64,000 nt of DNA from positions 310,001-374,000 of the forward strand of contig JAQBQB010000028.1 in assembly GCA_028287235.1 (NCBI GenBank), written 5' to 3'. This document shows positions 56,201 through 64,000 of the stretch, piece after piece. Under the pieces are notes generated by a model. The model worked only from the letters and a program-made list of their open reading frames with translations, ran no database searches and was not told the DNA's origin. The stretch comes from Gemmatimonadota bacterium (lineage in GTDB: Bacteria > Gemmatimonadota > Gemmatimonadetes > Gemmatimonadales > Gemmatimonadaceae). The position numbers were made by a program, and so were the translations under genes. The stretch's first letter is position 1; each line of letters opens with the position of its first letter.

Positions 56201-56684
56201 TGTACAGCACGTTGTGTCCGCGCATCGTGAGATAGTCCACGGCGGAGACATAGATGTCCGGTCGCCCATCGCCGTTCACGTCGGCCATCGTGACGCCGGT
56301 CTTCCACCCCGGCGGCCCGGCCACTCCCGCGCGCGCGGTCACGTCTTCGAAGCGGTAGTTGCCCTTGTTCAGGTAGAGGTGGTTCGGGCCGCTGTTCGAC
56401 GAGAAGTAGAGATCTGGCAAGCCGTCGCCATTCACGTCGCCCACCGCAACGCCGGCGCCGTTGTAGTAGTACAGATAGCTCACGATGTTGAACGCGCCGG
56501 TGTCGGGAACGGCGTTCACGAACGTGATGCCCGTCGCGTCGGGCGGCAGGCGTTCGAACATTGGCATGGGCTTCGGTGCGCTCGCGCACGCGGCAAACGA
56601 CAGCCCCGCGAGCACGCGGAGGGTTTGGTGTTGCGCGAAGTACCGGGCACGACGTATGCTCGGTCTTTCTGCTGACGCCGTCAC
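53265..56684 (-). CDS. CRTAC1-like FG-GAP/VCBS and ASPIC/UnbV lipoprotein (copy 1)
   Basis: An 1139-residue protein with a lipoprotein-type signal (LAGLSFAAC). Many FG-GAP/VCBS units of the form DVNGDGLPDLYF and DFDGDGHADLFIG form one or two calcium-binding propellers. An ASPIC/UnbV module (GAKVLVRQG, GFLSSVDPRLHFGLG, SLTVIWPDRRYQVL) is in the middle. It should sit on the outside of the cell; its ligand is unknown. The GTG start at 56684 is only 20 bp from the divergent plug-lipoprotein gene. It heads the unit with trehalase and DUF3179, and a second copy lies at 58555. Confidence 0.92.
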   Translation of the reverse strand: MTASAERPSIRRARYFAQHQTLRVLAGLSFAACASAPKPMPMFERLPPDATGITFVNAVPDTGAFNIVSYLYYYNGAGVAVGDVNGDGLPDLYFSSNSGPNHLYLNKGNYRFEDVTARAGVAGPPGWKTGVTMADVNGDGRPDIYVSAVDYLTMRGHNVLYINNGDGTFTDRTHELGLDYAGYATQAVFFDYDGDGDLDLYLQSHSTHTERAIGSASTRDARNPRTGGRLFRNDGGHFTDVSAQAGIFAGAEGFGLGVVASDLDGDGCPDLYVANDFQENDYLYHNNCNGTFTETIARATAHTSRFSMGVDAADMNNDGRPDVFVADMMPEREEILKTSAGSESFNLFNARLNAGYHAQYARNTLQLNRGDGRFSEIGYLGGVYATDWSWAPLFADLDNDGQKDLFITSGIYRRPNDLDYINYVGNETVQASMARGGAKADLAVLQHMPQVPVRNHAYHNNGNLTFSDLSDAWGLGAPGFSNGAVYVDINNSGALDLVVSTLNGPAAVYRNRARTLNGNAYLGVALRGAGANTQGIGAKVLVRQGSRTQLLEQMPTRGFLSSVDPRLHFGLGRDSVVDSLTVIWPDRRYQVLTHVAGNRMLTLSQRDASGRWDYGASHLKTNEAIPPRPLFKDLTSSLAVPYKHVENSISDFDREPLMPHLLSTEGPALAVADVNGDGLDDMFVGGGKWQPGRILLQQPNGSFRAAEQPAIAADSLAEDVDAVFFDANGDGHPDLLVVSGGNEFTGKADALRPRLYLNDGMGAFHRAPPDALPAIFENASCVVAGDFDGDGHADLFIGSRVVGGKYGLGPTSHLLHNDGHGKFTDVTQALAPGLDTAGMVTAAAWIDYDGDGKQDLVVVGEWTPVRVFHQENRKFVERTTEAGFAGTEGWWNSVSVADLTGRGRRDLVLGNLGLNSYITASAAEPARMYVGDFAHNGTLEQIITFYKHGVSYPIAGRDELVKLVPALRSKYPSYAAFGASRVEDIFPAADLRAARMLQAHTFASSVAVNDGHGRFTLAPLPVEAQLAPIRAILAGDFEGQGRTDLIVGGNLYGVPPVLGRYDASYGLLLRATGGGSFKSVEMAASHLVLEGQVRHLAMLRAANGAQLVVAARNNDRLQIMQVLRAPAGSAQIAAPDAGK

Positions 56685-56704
56685 ACACCCACCCAGGTGT
56701 TCAT

Positions 56705-57163
56705 ATGTCGGAACAGAGACGCATCATCCATTGCGGTGGCCTCATTCTCATCGGACTGGTGAGCGCGTGCGGTCGAGCTCCACGCACGGCGCAGAACCCG
56801 TCTGCCACCGCCGGCCCCGACACCAGCGTGACCGTCAGCGCCGACGACATTCGCCAGAACCCCACCGGTGACCCACTGCAACTGCTGATGAGCCGTTCGC
56901 CCGGCGTCCAGGTGAGTCGTTCTCCGAGCGGAGGCATCGCCGTGCGGATCCGCGGCGGAAGCTCGCTCAATGGAAACAACGAGCCGCTCTACATCGTCGA
57001 CGGGTCGCCATTTCAACCCGCGCTGGATGGCACGCTCACCGGGATCAGCCCGAACGACATCGCCTCCATCAAAGTGCTCAAGAACCCTGCCGACTTGACG
57101 ATGTACGGCGCGCGCGGGGCGAACGGTGTGATCGTCATCAAAACGAAAAAGCCGGATCAATGA
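56705..57163 (+). CDS. Lone TonB-receptor plug lipoprotein
   Basis: A 152-residue protein with a lipoprotein signal (CGGLILIGLVSAC) and only a TonB-dependent receptor plug domain: DPLQLLMSRSPGVQVSRSPSGGIAVRIRGGSS, NEPLYIVDGSPF and SIKVLKNPADLTMYGARGANGVIVI. The SusC-type beta barrel is missing. Stand-alone plug lipoproteins of this kind recur in Gemmatimonadota. Its role is unknown; it may help the SusC at the right end or act as a decoy or adaptor. It ends overlapping the haloperoxidase gene by seven bases. Confidence 0.85.
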   Translation: MSEQRRIIHCGGLILIGLVSACGRAPRTAQNPSATAGPDTSVTVSADDIRQNPTGDPLQLLMSRSPGVQVSRSPSGGIAVRIRGGSSLNGNNEPLYIVDGSPFQPALDGTLTGISPNDIASIKVLKNPADLTMYGARGANGVIVIKTKKPDQ

Positions 57164-58551
57164 ATCGTGCCCGGCGCCGCGCTCGCGACCACGCCCGGCG
57201 TCACGCGCGTCGAGACACGTGCAACGACGAGCGCGCCGACGCGGCGTCCCAGCACCACACCTTGCTCGATCGCCGGCCGATAGTGGATCCCACCATACAA
57301 CCGGCTGATCGCCGCTTCCGACGCCGCCGCCTCGAACGACGGAAACGTCCGCACGGGAAGACCGAATTGCAGCTCGGCGGAATCGGCAAACGCGAACGGT
57401 GAGCCGAACTCGTTGGCGAGGACCGCGGCCACCGCCGTGGATACCACGCTATGTCCGCTCGGATACTCGGGAAACGGCGGCGTTTGCAGGAGCGGCTGCC
57501 AGCGCTCGTCGATGTATTTGTTGATGACCGTCTCGGGGCGGATCACGGCGCTGCGGTACTTCTCGTCCCACGTGCCGATGAACGCGTCGGCCATCGTGAT
57601 CGACGCGCGCGCGTACGCTTCCGCCGATCGCATGATATCGGCGTGCGCCCGCCGCGACGCGAGGCCCACGATGCCCATCCAGTGGCCCCCCGGGCTGATC
57701 TTCTTCGTGGCGAACATCGCGTGACCGGTCACGTTCATGACGTACGGATTGCAATCCCAGAACGCCGCGATGGCCCGCTGCTCCTCCGTCAGATTCACGC
57801 CCACGTCGTGCACCTCTTTCGCGGACTTGTAGAACTCGCTGCCCGGTAGCGTGTCGAAGCGCGGCGGCGCGATCGGACGAAACTGGCTCGCCGAGTCGAG
57901 AACGAAGGGACGCAGCTCGCGCCAGTTGGCTTCCACCGCGTCCATGTACGCGGGCGGCGTGGGCACCCAGCGACCAAGCGCAGACGTGACGCTGAACTTC
58001 GGATAGCCCCGCGTCTGAAGGAAGTGATCGGCCGCCGACCATTTGAGAATGTGCGCCGCGATGCTGTCGCCGTAGGCGATCGAGCGCGCGAACACCGGCG
58101 CGGCCACACCGCGGCGCCGCGCCTCCTCCTGCATGACGGTGCGCAACGAGTCCATGCGCTGCCGCGAAAAGGTCATCGCCCGCCCCACCGTCATGAAGGC
58201 CTCCACACCCGCCAGCGGCCAATCGTATTGCACCCCGGGCTGCGGCTCAGCCGCGGGCTCGAGTCCATTCAGCTGCCCGGCGAGCGAGCGATATTCGGGG
58301 TGGCCGTGCCGAAGCGTCTCGTACGCCGCCACGCTCGAGTACGCATATACGCGGCTCGATTGCGGGGGACTCATGATATCGTACACGATGACGCTCGACA
58401 GGCGCTGCACGGCGGTGTGCAGCGGGTCTGCCGCATCGGGCGACAGTCGTGACTGCGCAGTGCTGCGCGCGGCGATGGCGTAGCTCCCGCCCGCGCCCAG
58501 GGCAACGACGGCGATCGCCGCGACCGTCAGCATGATGGTTCGCTTCTTCAT
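57157..58551 (-). CDS. Vanadium-type haloperoxidase/PAP2-like phosphatase
   Basis: A 464-residue exported protein (signal with SYAIAARS). The vanadate/phosphate site motifs are present: Lys and Arg-Pro in EKYRSAVIRPET, PEYPSGHSVVS and SRLYGGIHYRPAIEQG. This fits the bacterial VCPO/PAP2 superfamily. Such proteins oxidise halides with peroxide or hydrolyse phosphate esters; sequence alone does not decide. It starts three bases before the stop end of the second ASPIC/UnbV gene (gap 3 bp), so both are in one operon with SusD/SusC. Confidence 0.9.
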   Translation of the reverse strand: MKKRTIMLTVAAIAVVALGAGGSYAIAARSTAQSRLSPDAADPLHTAVQRLSSVIVYDIMSPPQSSRVYAYSSVAAYETLRHGHPEYRSLAGQLNGLEPAAEPQPGVQYDWPLAGVEAFMTVGRAMTFSRQRMDSLRTVMQEEARRRGVAAPVFARSIAYGDSIAAHILKWSAADHFLQTRGYPKFSVTSALGRWVPTPPAYMDAVEANWRELRPFVLDSASQFRPIAPPRFDTLPGSEFYKSAKEVHDVGVNLTEEQRAIAAFWDCNPYVMNVTGHAMFATKKISPGGHWMGIVGLASRRAHADIMRSAEAYARASITMADAFIGTWDEKYRSAVIRPETVINKYIDERWQPLLQTPPFPEYPSGHSVVSTAVAAVLANEFGSPFAFADSAELQFGLPVRTFPSFEAAASEAAISRLYGGIHYRPAIEQGVVLGRRVGALVVARVSTRVTPGVVASAAPGTIH

Positions 58552-58554
58552 GTC

Positions 58555-61500
58555 CTACCTCCTCGCACCTGCATAACGTGTTACCGGCGACGCACGAAAG
58601 ACCAGCGGCCGGTCATTGTTGCGCGCCACCACGATCAGATCGCCGTTCGCGGTGCGAACGCGCTGGATGTCACGAACCTGCCCCGGAACGGAGAAGCCGC
58701 TCTCGGGAGCGCGCAGCGGCGTGAACGAGCCGTCGCCCTTGCTCTCGCGGCGAAGCACCAAGCCGTAGCTGGCGGTCATCGCGCCGATCGCCGGCTTGAA
58801 TCCCTCGAAGTTCCCGCCCATCACGAGATCGGTGTGTCCGTCGCGATCGATGTCCGTGGCGAGAATGCCGTACACCGGCGCGAGCTGCGCCTCGTCCGGC
58901 AACGGCATCACCGTGAACGAGCCGTCGCCGTTGTTCCGCACCAGCGAGCTCGCGAACGTATACGCGGTCTTCACCACGGCGTCCGACAGCTCCTTCGGTG
59001 TGAAGATGTCGGCCACCGTGCGGCGGGCGTAGTCCTTGTAGCTGCGATACCGCGGCTTGAGCAGCGGAATGGCTTTGAGCAATTCGTCTCGCAACGCCAG
59101 CGGATAGCTCGCCCCGCCGTCGAAGCAGGAGACGATCTGCTCCACCGCGCCGCTGCCGGCGAAGTCTTTCGCGTACATCGTCACGGGCTCCGTCGCCGAG
59201 GCGTGCAGGCGGCCGTTGAGCCCAAGGTTTCCGACGATGAAGTCCGTGCGCCCGTGGCCGGTGAAGTCGCCGGCCACGATCCTGTTCCACCAGCCGTTGC
59301 TCTTCTCGAGGCCGGGCACGTCCATCTTCTTCAACCGGCCACCACCCATGTTTCGGAACACGGTGATCGGCATCCACTCGCCCACGACGACGAGATCGAG
59401 CCGGCCGTCTCCGTCCACGTCGCGCCACACGGCGTCCGTAACCATGCCCACGTGCTGAAGCTCCGGCGCCAGCTTGGCGGTGACGTCGGTGAAATGCCCA
59501 TGGCCGTCGTTCTTCAACAGCATACTGGCCGGATCGAGTCCGTACTTCCACGGCACCACGCGCCCGCCCACGAACAGGTCGATTGCCCCATCGCCATCGT
59601 AGTCCGCCGCCACGGCGCGCGAGCCGCTGTTCGATTCATCGGGCAGTGCGCCAATGGCCTTCTTGAAATGGCCGTGGCCGTCGTTGAGATACAACCGGTC
59701 CTGGAGCGCGGGTGCGCCTTCCGAGTATTCGGTGCCACCGCTCACGACGTACAGGTCGGGAAAGCCGTCCCCGTTCGCGTCGAAGAATACGGCGCCCACG
59801 TCCTCCGAGATCGCATCCCGCGCGAACAGCGCCGAGTCGCTGACGACGAAGCGACCATCCTTCTGCTGCAGCAGCAGCGTGCCACCCTGGTCCTTTGCCC
59901 CGCCGAAGTAAATGTCGTCGAGACCGTCGCCGTTGACGTCGGCCACCGCCATGATCGGGCCTTCGGTGGACACCAGCTTGGGCATCAACGGCTCGCGATC
60001 GAAATCGACGAACTCGTTCTCGTGATGTTGGAACGGAAGGCCCGCGGTCGCGGTGACATCGGCCAGCAGCGTTGCGCGGAGTGGTGCGGGTCGCGACGCC
60101 GGCCGCGGAACCGACGCGGCGTGGTGCACTGTCACCAACGAATTCGCCGCAACGTTGCGCTGAAGACTCACGCGGGTGTCGGGCCAGTCCACGCGCAACG
60201 AGTCGACAGCGGCATGCGGGCCGAGGCCGAAGTCGAGCACGTAGTCCATGCTCGACTGAAAGCCGCGAGTTGGCGACTCCTCCTGCATGAACATGCCGCC
60301 GCCGGCATAGAGCGTCACGCGTGCGCCGACGCCGAACCGGTTCCCGCCCTCTCCATCCAGCTTGACGCGCAGAAAATGGTTTTCCGGATGGAGCGCGCGC
60401 GCATTGTTCCGATAGACGAACGCTTCGTCATTGACGTTGTTGACGATCAGATCCAGCGCGCCGTCGCCATTCAGGTCGCCGTACGCCGCCCCGTTGGAAA
60501 AGCTGGGCGTGTCGAGTCCCCACGACCGTGCCTCGTTCACGAAGTGCAGTCCGCCCACGTTGTGGAACGCGTAGTTCGAGATGCGCGTGGAGGTCAGGGC
60601 CTTGGTGAGGCGTCCGAAGTCCACCTTGGAGCGGCCACCGTTCGTCACCGACTTCATCGTTTCCTCATTGGCCAGGAAAGCGATGTAATCCTGCGACGTG
60701 ATGTCTTTCGCCAGGCCATTCGAGACGAAGATGTCCTTGTTGCCGTCGAGATCGAAATCGGCGATCAACGCGCTCCAGCTCCAGTCGGTGCGCGCCACGC
60801 CTCCCATCCAGGCCACGTCGCTGAACGTGCCGTCGCGGTTGTTCCGCTGCAGCATGTTCCGCATGAGCTGATGGTGGTAGCCGTTGCGGATCTTCGCCTG
60901 GTAGGTGTCCCAGCCTTCGAACTGAGTCGTGGTCTTGAGGCGGTAATCGTCCTCGGGCAGCATGTCGGTCGTGTAGACGTCCGGCCACCCGTCGTTGTCG
61001 AGATCCGCCGCGTCGAGCCCCATCGAGAACGCGCTGATCACCGGCATCTGCCGATCGAGCACTTCGGCGAACGTGCCGTCGCCCTTGTTGACGTAGAGGT
61101 AGTCGCGCTCGAAGAAGTCGTTCGAGACGTAGATGTCGGGCTTGCCGTCGTTGTTCACGTCGGCCACCACCACGCCGAGGCCGAACGCGTTTTCCGGGCT
61201 GTAGATGCCCGCCGCGACGCTGACGTCGGTGAAGTGACCGCCGTCGTTGTGGTACAGCTTGGCGCCGCCGAATTCGTCGCGAATGTGCCGCGTGTTGCGC
61301 AGGCCAAAGCTGTTCGCTGGACGCGGCGAGTTGCGCACGAGGAACAGGTCCAGCCGGCCGTCGCCGTCGTAGTCGAAGAACACGGCCTGCGTCGAATACC
61401 CGCCGTCGGCGAGCCCGTACTGCTCGGCCATCTCCTTGAACGTGGGCACGCCCGCGGCATTGACGCCCTGATTGATCCACAGCTCGTTCGCGCGGCTCGC

Positions 61501-61986
61501 CTTGTCGCCCGGTCCGGCGTGACAGAGGTAGATATCGAGCAATCCGTCGCCGTTCACGTCGGCGATGGTCACGCCGGTGGTCCACGCGTTCTTGCGGGTC
61601 TTGATGCCCGACGCATCCGTGACGTCGCGAAAGTGGAAGTTGCCCTGGTTCAAGTACAATCGCGCGCCGCCCTGATTGGACGTGAGCACGACTTCGGGCA
61701 GCCCGTCGCCCGTCATGTCGCCCACGCCCACGCCACCGCCGTTGTAGAAGTTGCGGTAGGTGAAGACGTTCAGCTCCGGCGTCTCCTCGAGCCGGTTGGC
61801 GAACTGAATTCCGGTGACGCTCGACGACAGGCGCGTGAAGAGCGTGGTGCCGGCGTCCGGCGTATGGCCCGCCTGCACGACGTCGGCGCTGTGAGACGGT
61901 GCGCTGCAGGCGAGTACGCCCGCGGCCAAACCTACCGCAGCGCGACAGCGGCAGGCGCGAGCAGTGTCGACCAGTCGGGAAATCAT
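58555..61986 (-). CDS. CRTAC1-like FG-GAP/VCBS and ASPIC/UnbV lipoprotein (copy 2)
   Basis: An 1143-residue lipoprotein (GVLACSAP signal end). It has the same layout as copy 1: FG-GAP units (DVNGDGLLDIYL, DLDNDGWPDVYT), an ASPIC/UnbV segment (GARVTLYAGGG, GFQSSMDYVLDFGLG, SLRVDWPDTRVSL) and further FG-GAP units. Clear but distant likeness to copy 1 suggests an old duplication. It lies between SusD and the haloperoxidase in one minus-strand operon. Calcium-bound surface adhesion or substrate capture is likely from the fold but not shown. Confidence 0.93.
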   Translation of the reverse strand: MISRLVDTARACRCRAAVGLAAGVLACSAPSHSADVVQAGHTPDAGTTLFTRLSSSVTGIQFANRLEETPELNVFTYRNFYNGGGVGVGDMTGDGLPEVVLTSNQGGARLYLNQGNFHFRDVTDASGIKTRKNAWTTGVTIADVNGDGLLDIYLCHAGPGDKASRANELWINQGVNAAGVPTFKEMAEQYGLADGGYSTQAVFFDYDGDGRLDLFLVRNSPRPANSFGLRNTRHIRDEFGGAKLYHNDGGHFTDVSVAAGIYSPENAFGLGVVVADVNNDGKPDIYVSNDFFERDYLYVNKGDGTFAEVLDRQMPVISAFSMGLDAADLDNDGWPDVYTTDMLPEDDYRLKTTTQFEGWDTYQAKIRNGYHHQLMRNMLQRNNRDGTFSDVAWMGGVARTDWSWSALIADFDLDGNKDIFVSNGLAKDITSQDYIAFLANEETMKSVTNGGRSKVDFGRLTKALTSTRISNYAFHNVGGLHFVNEARSWGLDTPSFSNGAAYGDLNGDGALDLIVNNVNDEAFVYRNNARALHPENHFLRVKLDGEGGNRFGVGARVTLYAGGGMFMQEESPTRGFQSSMDYVLDFGLGPHAAVDSLRVDWPDTRVSLQRNVAANSLVTVHHAASVPRPASRPAPLRATLLADVTATAGLPFQHHENEFVDFDREPLMPKLVSTEGPIMAVADVNGDGLDDIYFGGAKDQGGTLLLQQKDGRFVVSDSALFARDAISEDVGAVFFDANGDGFPDLYVVSGGTEYSEGAPALQDRLYLNDGHGHFKKAIGALPDESNSGSRAVAADYDGDGAIDLFVGGRVVPWKYGLDPASMLLKNDGHGHFTDVTAKLAPELQHVGMVTDAVWRDVDGDGRLDLVVVGEWMPITVFRNMGGGRLKKMDVPGLEKSNGWWNRIVAGDFTGHGRTDFIVGNLGLNGRLHASATEPVTMYAKDFAGSGAVEQIVSCFDGGASYPLALRDELLKAIPLLKPRYRSYKDYARRTVADIFTPKELSDAVVKTAYTFASSLVRNNGDGSFTVMPLPDEAQLAPVYGILATDIDRDGHTDLVMGGNFEGFKPAIGAMTASYGLVLRRESKGDGSFTPLRAPESGFSVPGQVRDIQRVRTANGDLIVVARNNDRPLVFRASPVTRYAGARR

Positions 61987-62026
61987 ACGGCGAGGCGGGA
62001 GCAGCAGGGGGCTACATGGCGAACTA

Positions 62027-62059
62027 CCGGAGCCTGTCCGAACTGCGAACAGGCCCCGG
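62027..62059. terminator. Hairpin between SusD and the ASPIC/UnbV gene
   Basis: Ccgg/ccgg and gcctgt/acaggc make a ten-pair stem with one a/c mismatch and an 11-base loop in the 113-bp gap after SusD. No T-run follows on the minus strand. It may partly stop transcription or stabilise the SusCD message, lowering output of the genes beyond it. Confidence 0.4.
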
Positions 62060-62099
62060 CAGTGAGACTTTTCAACCCATCCCGGCGTTTCAGGCTAGT

Positions 62100-63701
62100 T
62101 CAGTAGCCGGGATTCTGCGACAGCGTCGGGTTCGAAGCGATCTGAGGCGCAGGAATCGGGAACAGAATGCGGAACGTTTCGGCGCTCTTGTCGGTCTTGC
62201 CATGCGCCATCGTGGTGGACCACTGCTTCAGGAACCCGCCGAACCGAATCAGATCGGTGCGGCGCTTGCCTTCGCCGGTGAGCTCCAGCAACCGCTCCTG
62301 CAAGATGGCGGTGCGCACGTTTCCGGTGACCGGATGCGTCGGATTGTGCAAGTTGTGAATCCGGTTCAGCTCCGTCATCGCGGCGGCCGTCTGTCCGAGC
62401 TCGTTCAGCGCCTCGGCCTTGATCAGGTACATCTCGGCGAGACGGAAGAACGTGAAGTCGTTCGGTTGGCCGGCTCCCAGCGATGGGCTGGGAATGGGGT
62501 TGAACTTGTTGAACCGGACGCCCACACCTTCACCGGCCTGGTTGGCGTCTGGAATCGCGACTGTGAACACCAGCGGATTTCCCTGGCGGTCCGTCGTCGG
62601 TGCATTCGTCTCGAAGCTCTTCTGCGGACCCACCAGCCACATCTTGCTTCTGTCATCGGCCGGATCGAACTGATTGTACGTTTCCGCCAGCGTGGCGAAG
62701 CCGTTCCACGGACCACCCTGGCCGGTCGCGAGCTGGTTGTAGTGCAGCGTGCGCATGGGGAAGCTACCGCCCAGCCCCTGCTGCGCGCTGTGCACGATGA
62801 CGAAAATGTTCTCGGGTGAGCTCTTGTTGTCGGGCGCGAAGTTCTGGAACCAGTTGGCGTTCAACGTGTACGTGCCGGAATTGATGACGGCATTTGCCGC
62901 GTCGATGGCCGCTTGGCACCCCGTTGCGCCGCCGGTCACTGTGGCGGTACACGAGTTGTACGCGTTGGCGTTGACCCCGGCGTCTTTGTTGAACACGCCG
63001 GAGTTCAGGTACAGACTCGCGAGAATGGCGTTGGCTGCGCCTTTCGTCACGCGACCCTGGAACGCCGCCGGCCACTTGTCCGGAAGGTTCGTCCGTGACG
63101 CGAGCAGCTCCTTCTCGATGAACGCGAACACCTGCGAGCGCGTGGATCGCGGATACTGTTGCAGCGCGGTCGACGTGACGAGCGGAACGCCGCCGAACAT
63201 GTCCTGCAGCATGTAGTAGTACCACGCCCGCAACGTCCGCAGCTCGGCGAGCGAGCTGTCCTTGCTCGCCTGTGTCGCCGAGGAGCTGCTGATCACGTCG
63301 ATCATCAAGTTGGCCTTGGCCACGCCGCTGAACAGGTCGTTCCAGGCTCCGTTGATGAACGCCAGCGTGCCGGCACTGTTCGGCGTCCACGTCTGCCGGT
63401 GCAGGTCCAGCCATTGGCCGTTGTCGTACCAATCGCTTCCGCGAGTCGGGACGATCATGGCGTCGGTCGTCAACTCGTTAACGGTGAGGTAGCCCACCCA
63501 CTCGATGTTTCGCAGGTTCGCGTAGACGCCGGCCACCCCGGCCAACACCTCGGCCGGCGTGTGGAACGCGTTCGAGGTCGTCAGCGCGTCGTGCGGCACT
63601 TCGCTGAGGTTCGTGCAGGTTTCGCCGATCACGACGAGCGATGCGAACAGAAGCGTTCGCCGTCCGGCGCGGACCACCCGTTCTCTATTGAAAGTCATCA
63701 T
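62100..63701 (-). CDS. RagB/SusD family outer-membrane nutrient-binding protein
   Basis: A 533-residue SusD-like protein. The signal (TLLFASLVVIGETCTNL) ends near a Cys. TPR-rich SusD parts are seen: AFHTPAEVLAGVAGVYANLR, AELRTLRAWYYYMLQDMFGGVPLVT and the C-terminal RLAEMYLIKAEALNELGQ, LLELTGEGKRRTDLIRFG. SusD binds glycans or other ligands at the cell surface and caps the SusC channel. It starts 46 bp after the SusC stop. Two ATG codons (63701, 63698) are adjacent. Ligand unknown. Confidence 0.93.
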   Translation of the reverse strand: MMTFNRERVVRAGRRTLLFASLVVIGETCTNLSEVPHDALTTSNAFHTPAEVLAGVAGVYANLRNIEWVGYLTVNELTTDAMIVPTRGSDWYDNGQWLDLHRQTWTPNSAGTLAFINGAWNDLFSGVAKANLMIDVISSSSATQASKDSSLAELRTLRAWYYYMLQDMFGGVPLVTSTALQQYPRSTRSQVFAFIEKELLASRTNLPDKWPAAFQGRVTKGAANAILASLYLNSGVFNKDAGVNANAYNSCTATVTGGATGCQAAIDAANAVINSGTYTLNANWFQNFAPDNKSSPENIFVIVHSAQQGLGGSFPMRTLHYNQLATGQGGPWNGFATLAETYNQFDPADDRSKMWLVGPQKSFETNAPTTDRQGNPLVFTVAIPDANQAGEGVGVRFNKFNPIPSPSLGAGQPNDFTFFRLAEMYLIKAEALNELGQTAAAMTELNRIHNLHNPTHPVTGNVRTAILQERLLELTGEGKRRTDLIRFGGFLKQWSTTMAHGKTDKSAETFRILFPIPAPQIASNPTLSQNPGY

Positions 63702-63747
63702 ACGCTCGACACCCGGATTGGGAGAAGGGTCCTTGTGGTTGTCGCCA

Positions 63748-64000
63748 TCAGAACTTGACGCGCGCGCCCAGCGTGAACGTCCGCGCCCGAGGATACGTGA
63801 GGTAGTCGACACCGCGCGTCGCGATGCCGCCATAGGCCGTGAACACTTCGGGATCGTAGCCGCTGTAATGGGTGAACAGCAGCAGGTTGTCGCCTGAGAC
63901 GTACAGCCGCGTCGCCCGTCCGGCCGTCAGCCGCGGCGCCACGTTGTATCCGACCGTGACGTTCTGCAACCGCACGAACGTCCGATCCTCGATCCACCGC
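63748..64000 (-). CDS. SusC/RagA TonB-dependent receptor, C-terminal end (partial)
   Basis: Only the last 83 residues are in the window; the gene continues beyond base 64000. They read RWIEDRTFVRLQNVTVGYNV, then a typical last SusC barrel strand set (ATRLYVSGDNLLLFTHYSGYDPEV and RARTFTLGARVKF). The final Phe is the usual outer-membrane barrel end. It is the channel partner of the SusD coded 46 bp downstream. The substrate cannot be judged from this piece. Confidence 0.9.
   Translation of the reverse strand, partial: RWIEDRTFVRLQNVTVGYNVAPRLTAGRATRLYVSGDNLLLFTHYSGYDPEVFTAYGGIATRGVDYLTYPRARTFTLGARVKF

Noticed and set aside
54078-56675. 865-residue open frame on the plus strand
   Set aside because: Antisense of the first ASPIC/UnbV gene; the sequence is low-complexity H/R/V/E and matches no fold.
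53265-61986. Tandem DNA repeats in the two large FG-GAP genes
   Set aside because: The repetition is at protein level (DxDGDG units) with diverged codons; I see no exact DNA tandem array.
58834-62106. 1090-residue open frame on the plus strand
   Set aside because: It is exactly antisense to the ASPIC/UnbV gene, is rich in Arg, His and Val as high-GC antisense frames are, and has no domain or ribosome site.

Overview
The window is GC-rich, densely coded bacterial DNA with genes on both strands. It carries orphan permeases of the MacB/FtsX 'ADOP' type, a SusC/SusD pair, ASPIC/UnbV (CRTAC1-like) FG-GAP proteins, a propeller-amidohydrolase protein, a DUF1080 protein and a Ser/Thr kinase with TPRs. 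This mix points to Gemmatimonadota, with Acidobacteriota as the main alternative. The assignment is inferred from gene content only. No rRNA, tRNA, CRISPR array, transposase or replication origin was seen, and no gene-free stretch exceeds about 300 bases.

Left part (1-14.3 kb): short-chain dehydrogenase, small membrane protein, a repeat cluster, TetR regulator, NimA-like flavin protein, DoxX, truncated haemoglobin, ADOP permease and an MHS-type MFS carrier. A three-gene minus-strand unit follows (propeller-amidohydrolase, TPR protein, M23-like lipoprotein), facing a DUF1080 protein.

Redox block (14.3-20.8 kb): response regulator, histidine kinase, ApbE-DUF2271 and a PepSY membrane protein form one minus-strand operon, with 4-nt stop/start overlaps between the first three genes. 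Divergent from it are a membrane protein, a Tat/Rieske lipoprotein and a YncE-like propeller. This looks like a signal-controlled, flavin-dependent envelope electron-transfer module.

Middle (20.9-36 kb): ADOP permease, fatty acid desaturase behind an intrinsic terminator, a compact minus-strand unit (ADOP permease, coxE remnant, molybdopterin-binding protein, DUF1028, PEBP-esterase fusion), an S51-type peptidase, a PAS protein, a Ser/Thr kinase and small or unknown genes.

Carbohydrate region (36-53 kb): a seven-gene operon read from 46443 down to 37903 (GH130, GH5-like, GH130, a barrel/solute-binding fusion, two permeases, UgpC-type ATPase) is followed by a sodium/solute symporter and a small membrane protein. 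It probably takes up and breaks down beta-mannosides. Next to it on the plus strand is the most notable gene: an AhpD/CMD-family protein at 46554-47150 whose second active-site Cys codon is an in-frame TGA. A SECIS-like hairpin follows the TGA at the expected distance, so this is very probably a selenoprotein that automatic annotation would break in two. An MFS sugar carrier, a GH13 enzyme, a DUF3179 protein and a GH37 trehalase follow.

Right end (53-64 kb): two large ASPIC/UnbV lipoproteins, a lone TonB-receptor plug lipoprotein, a vanadium-type haloperoxidase/PAP2 enzyme, SusD and the C-terminus of SusC, which runs off the window. These look like one outer-membrane uptake/oxidation locus of unknown substrate.
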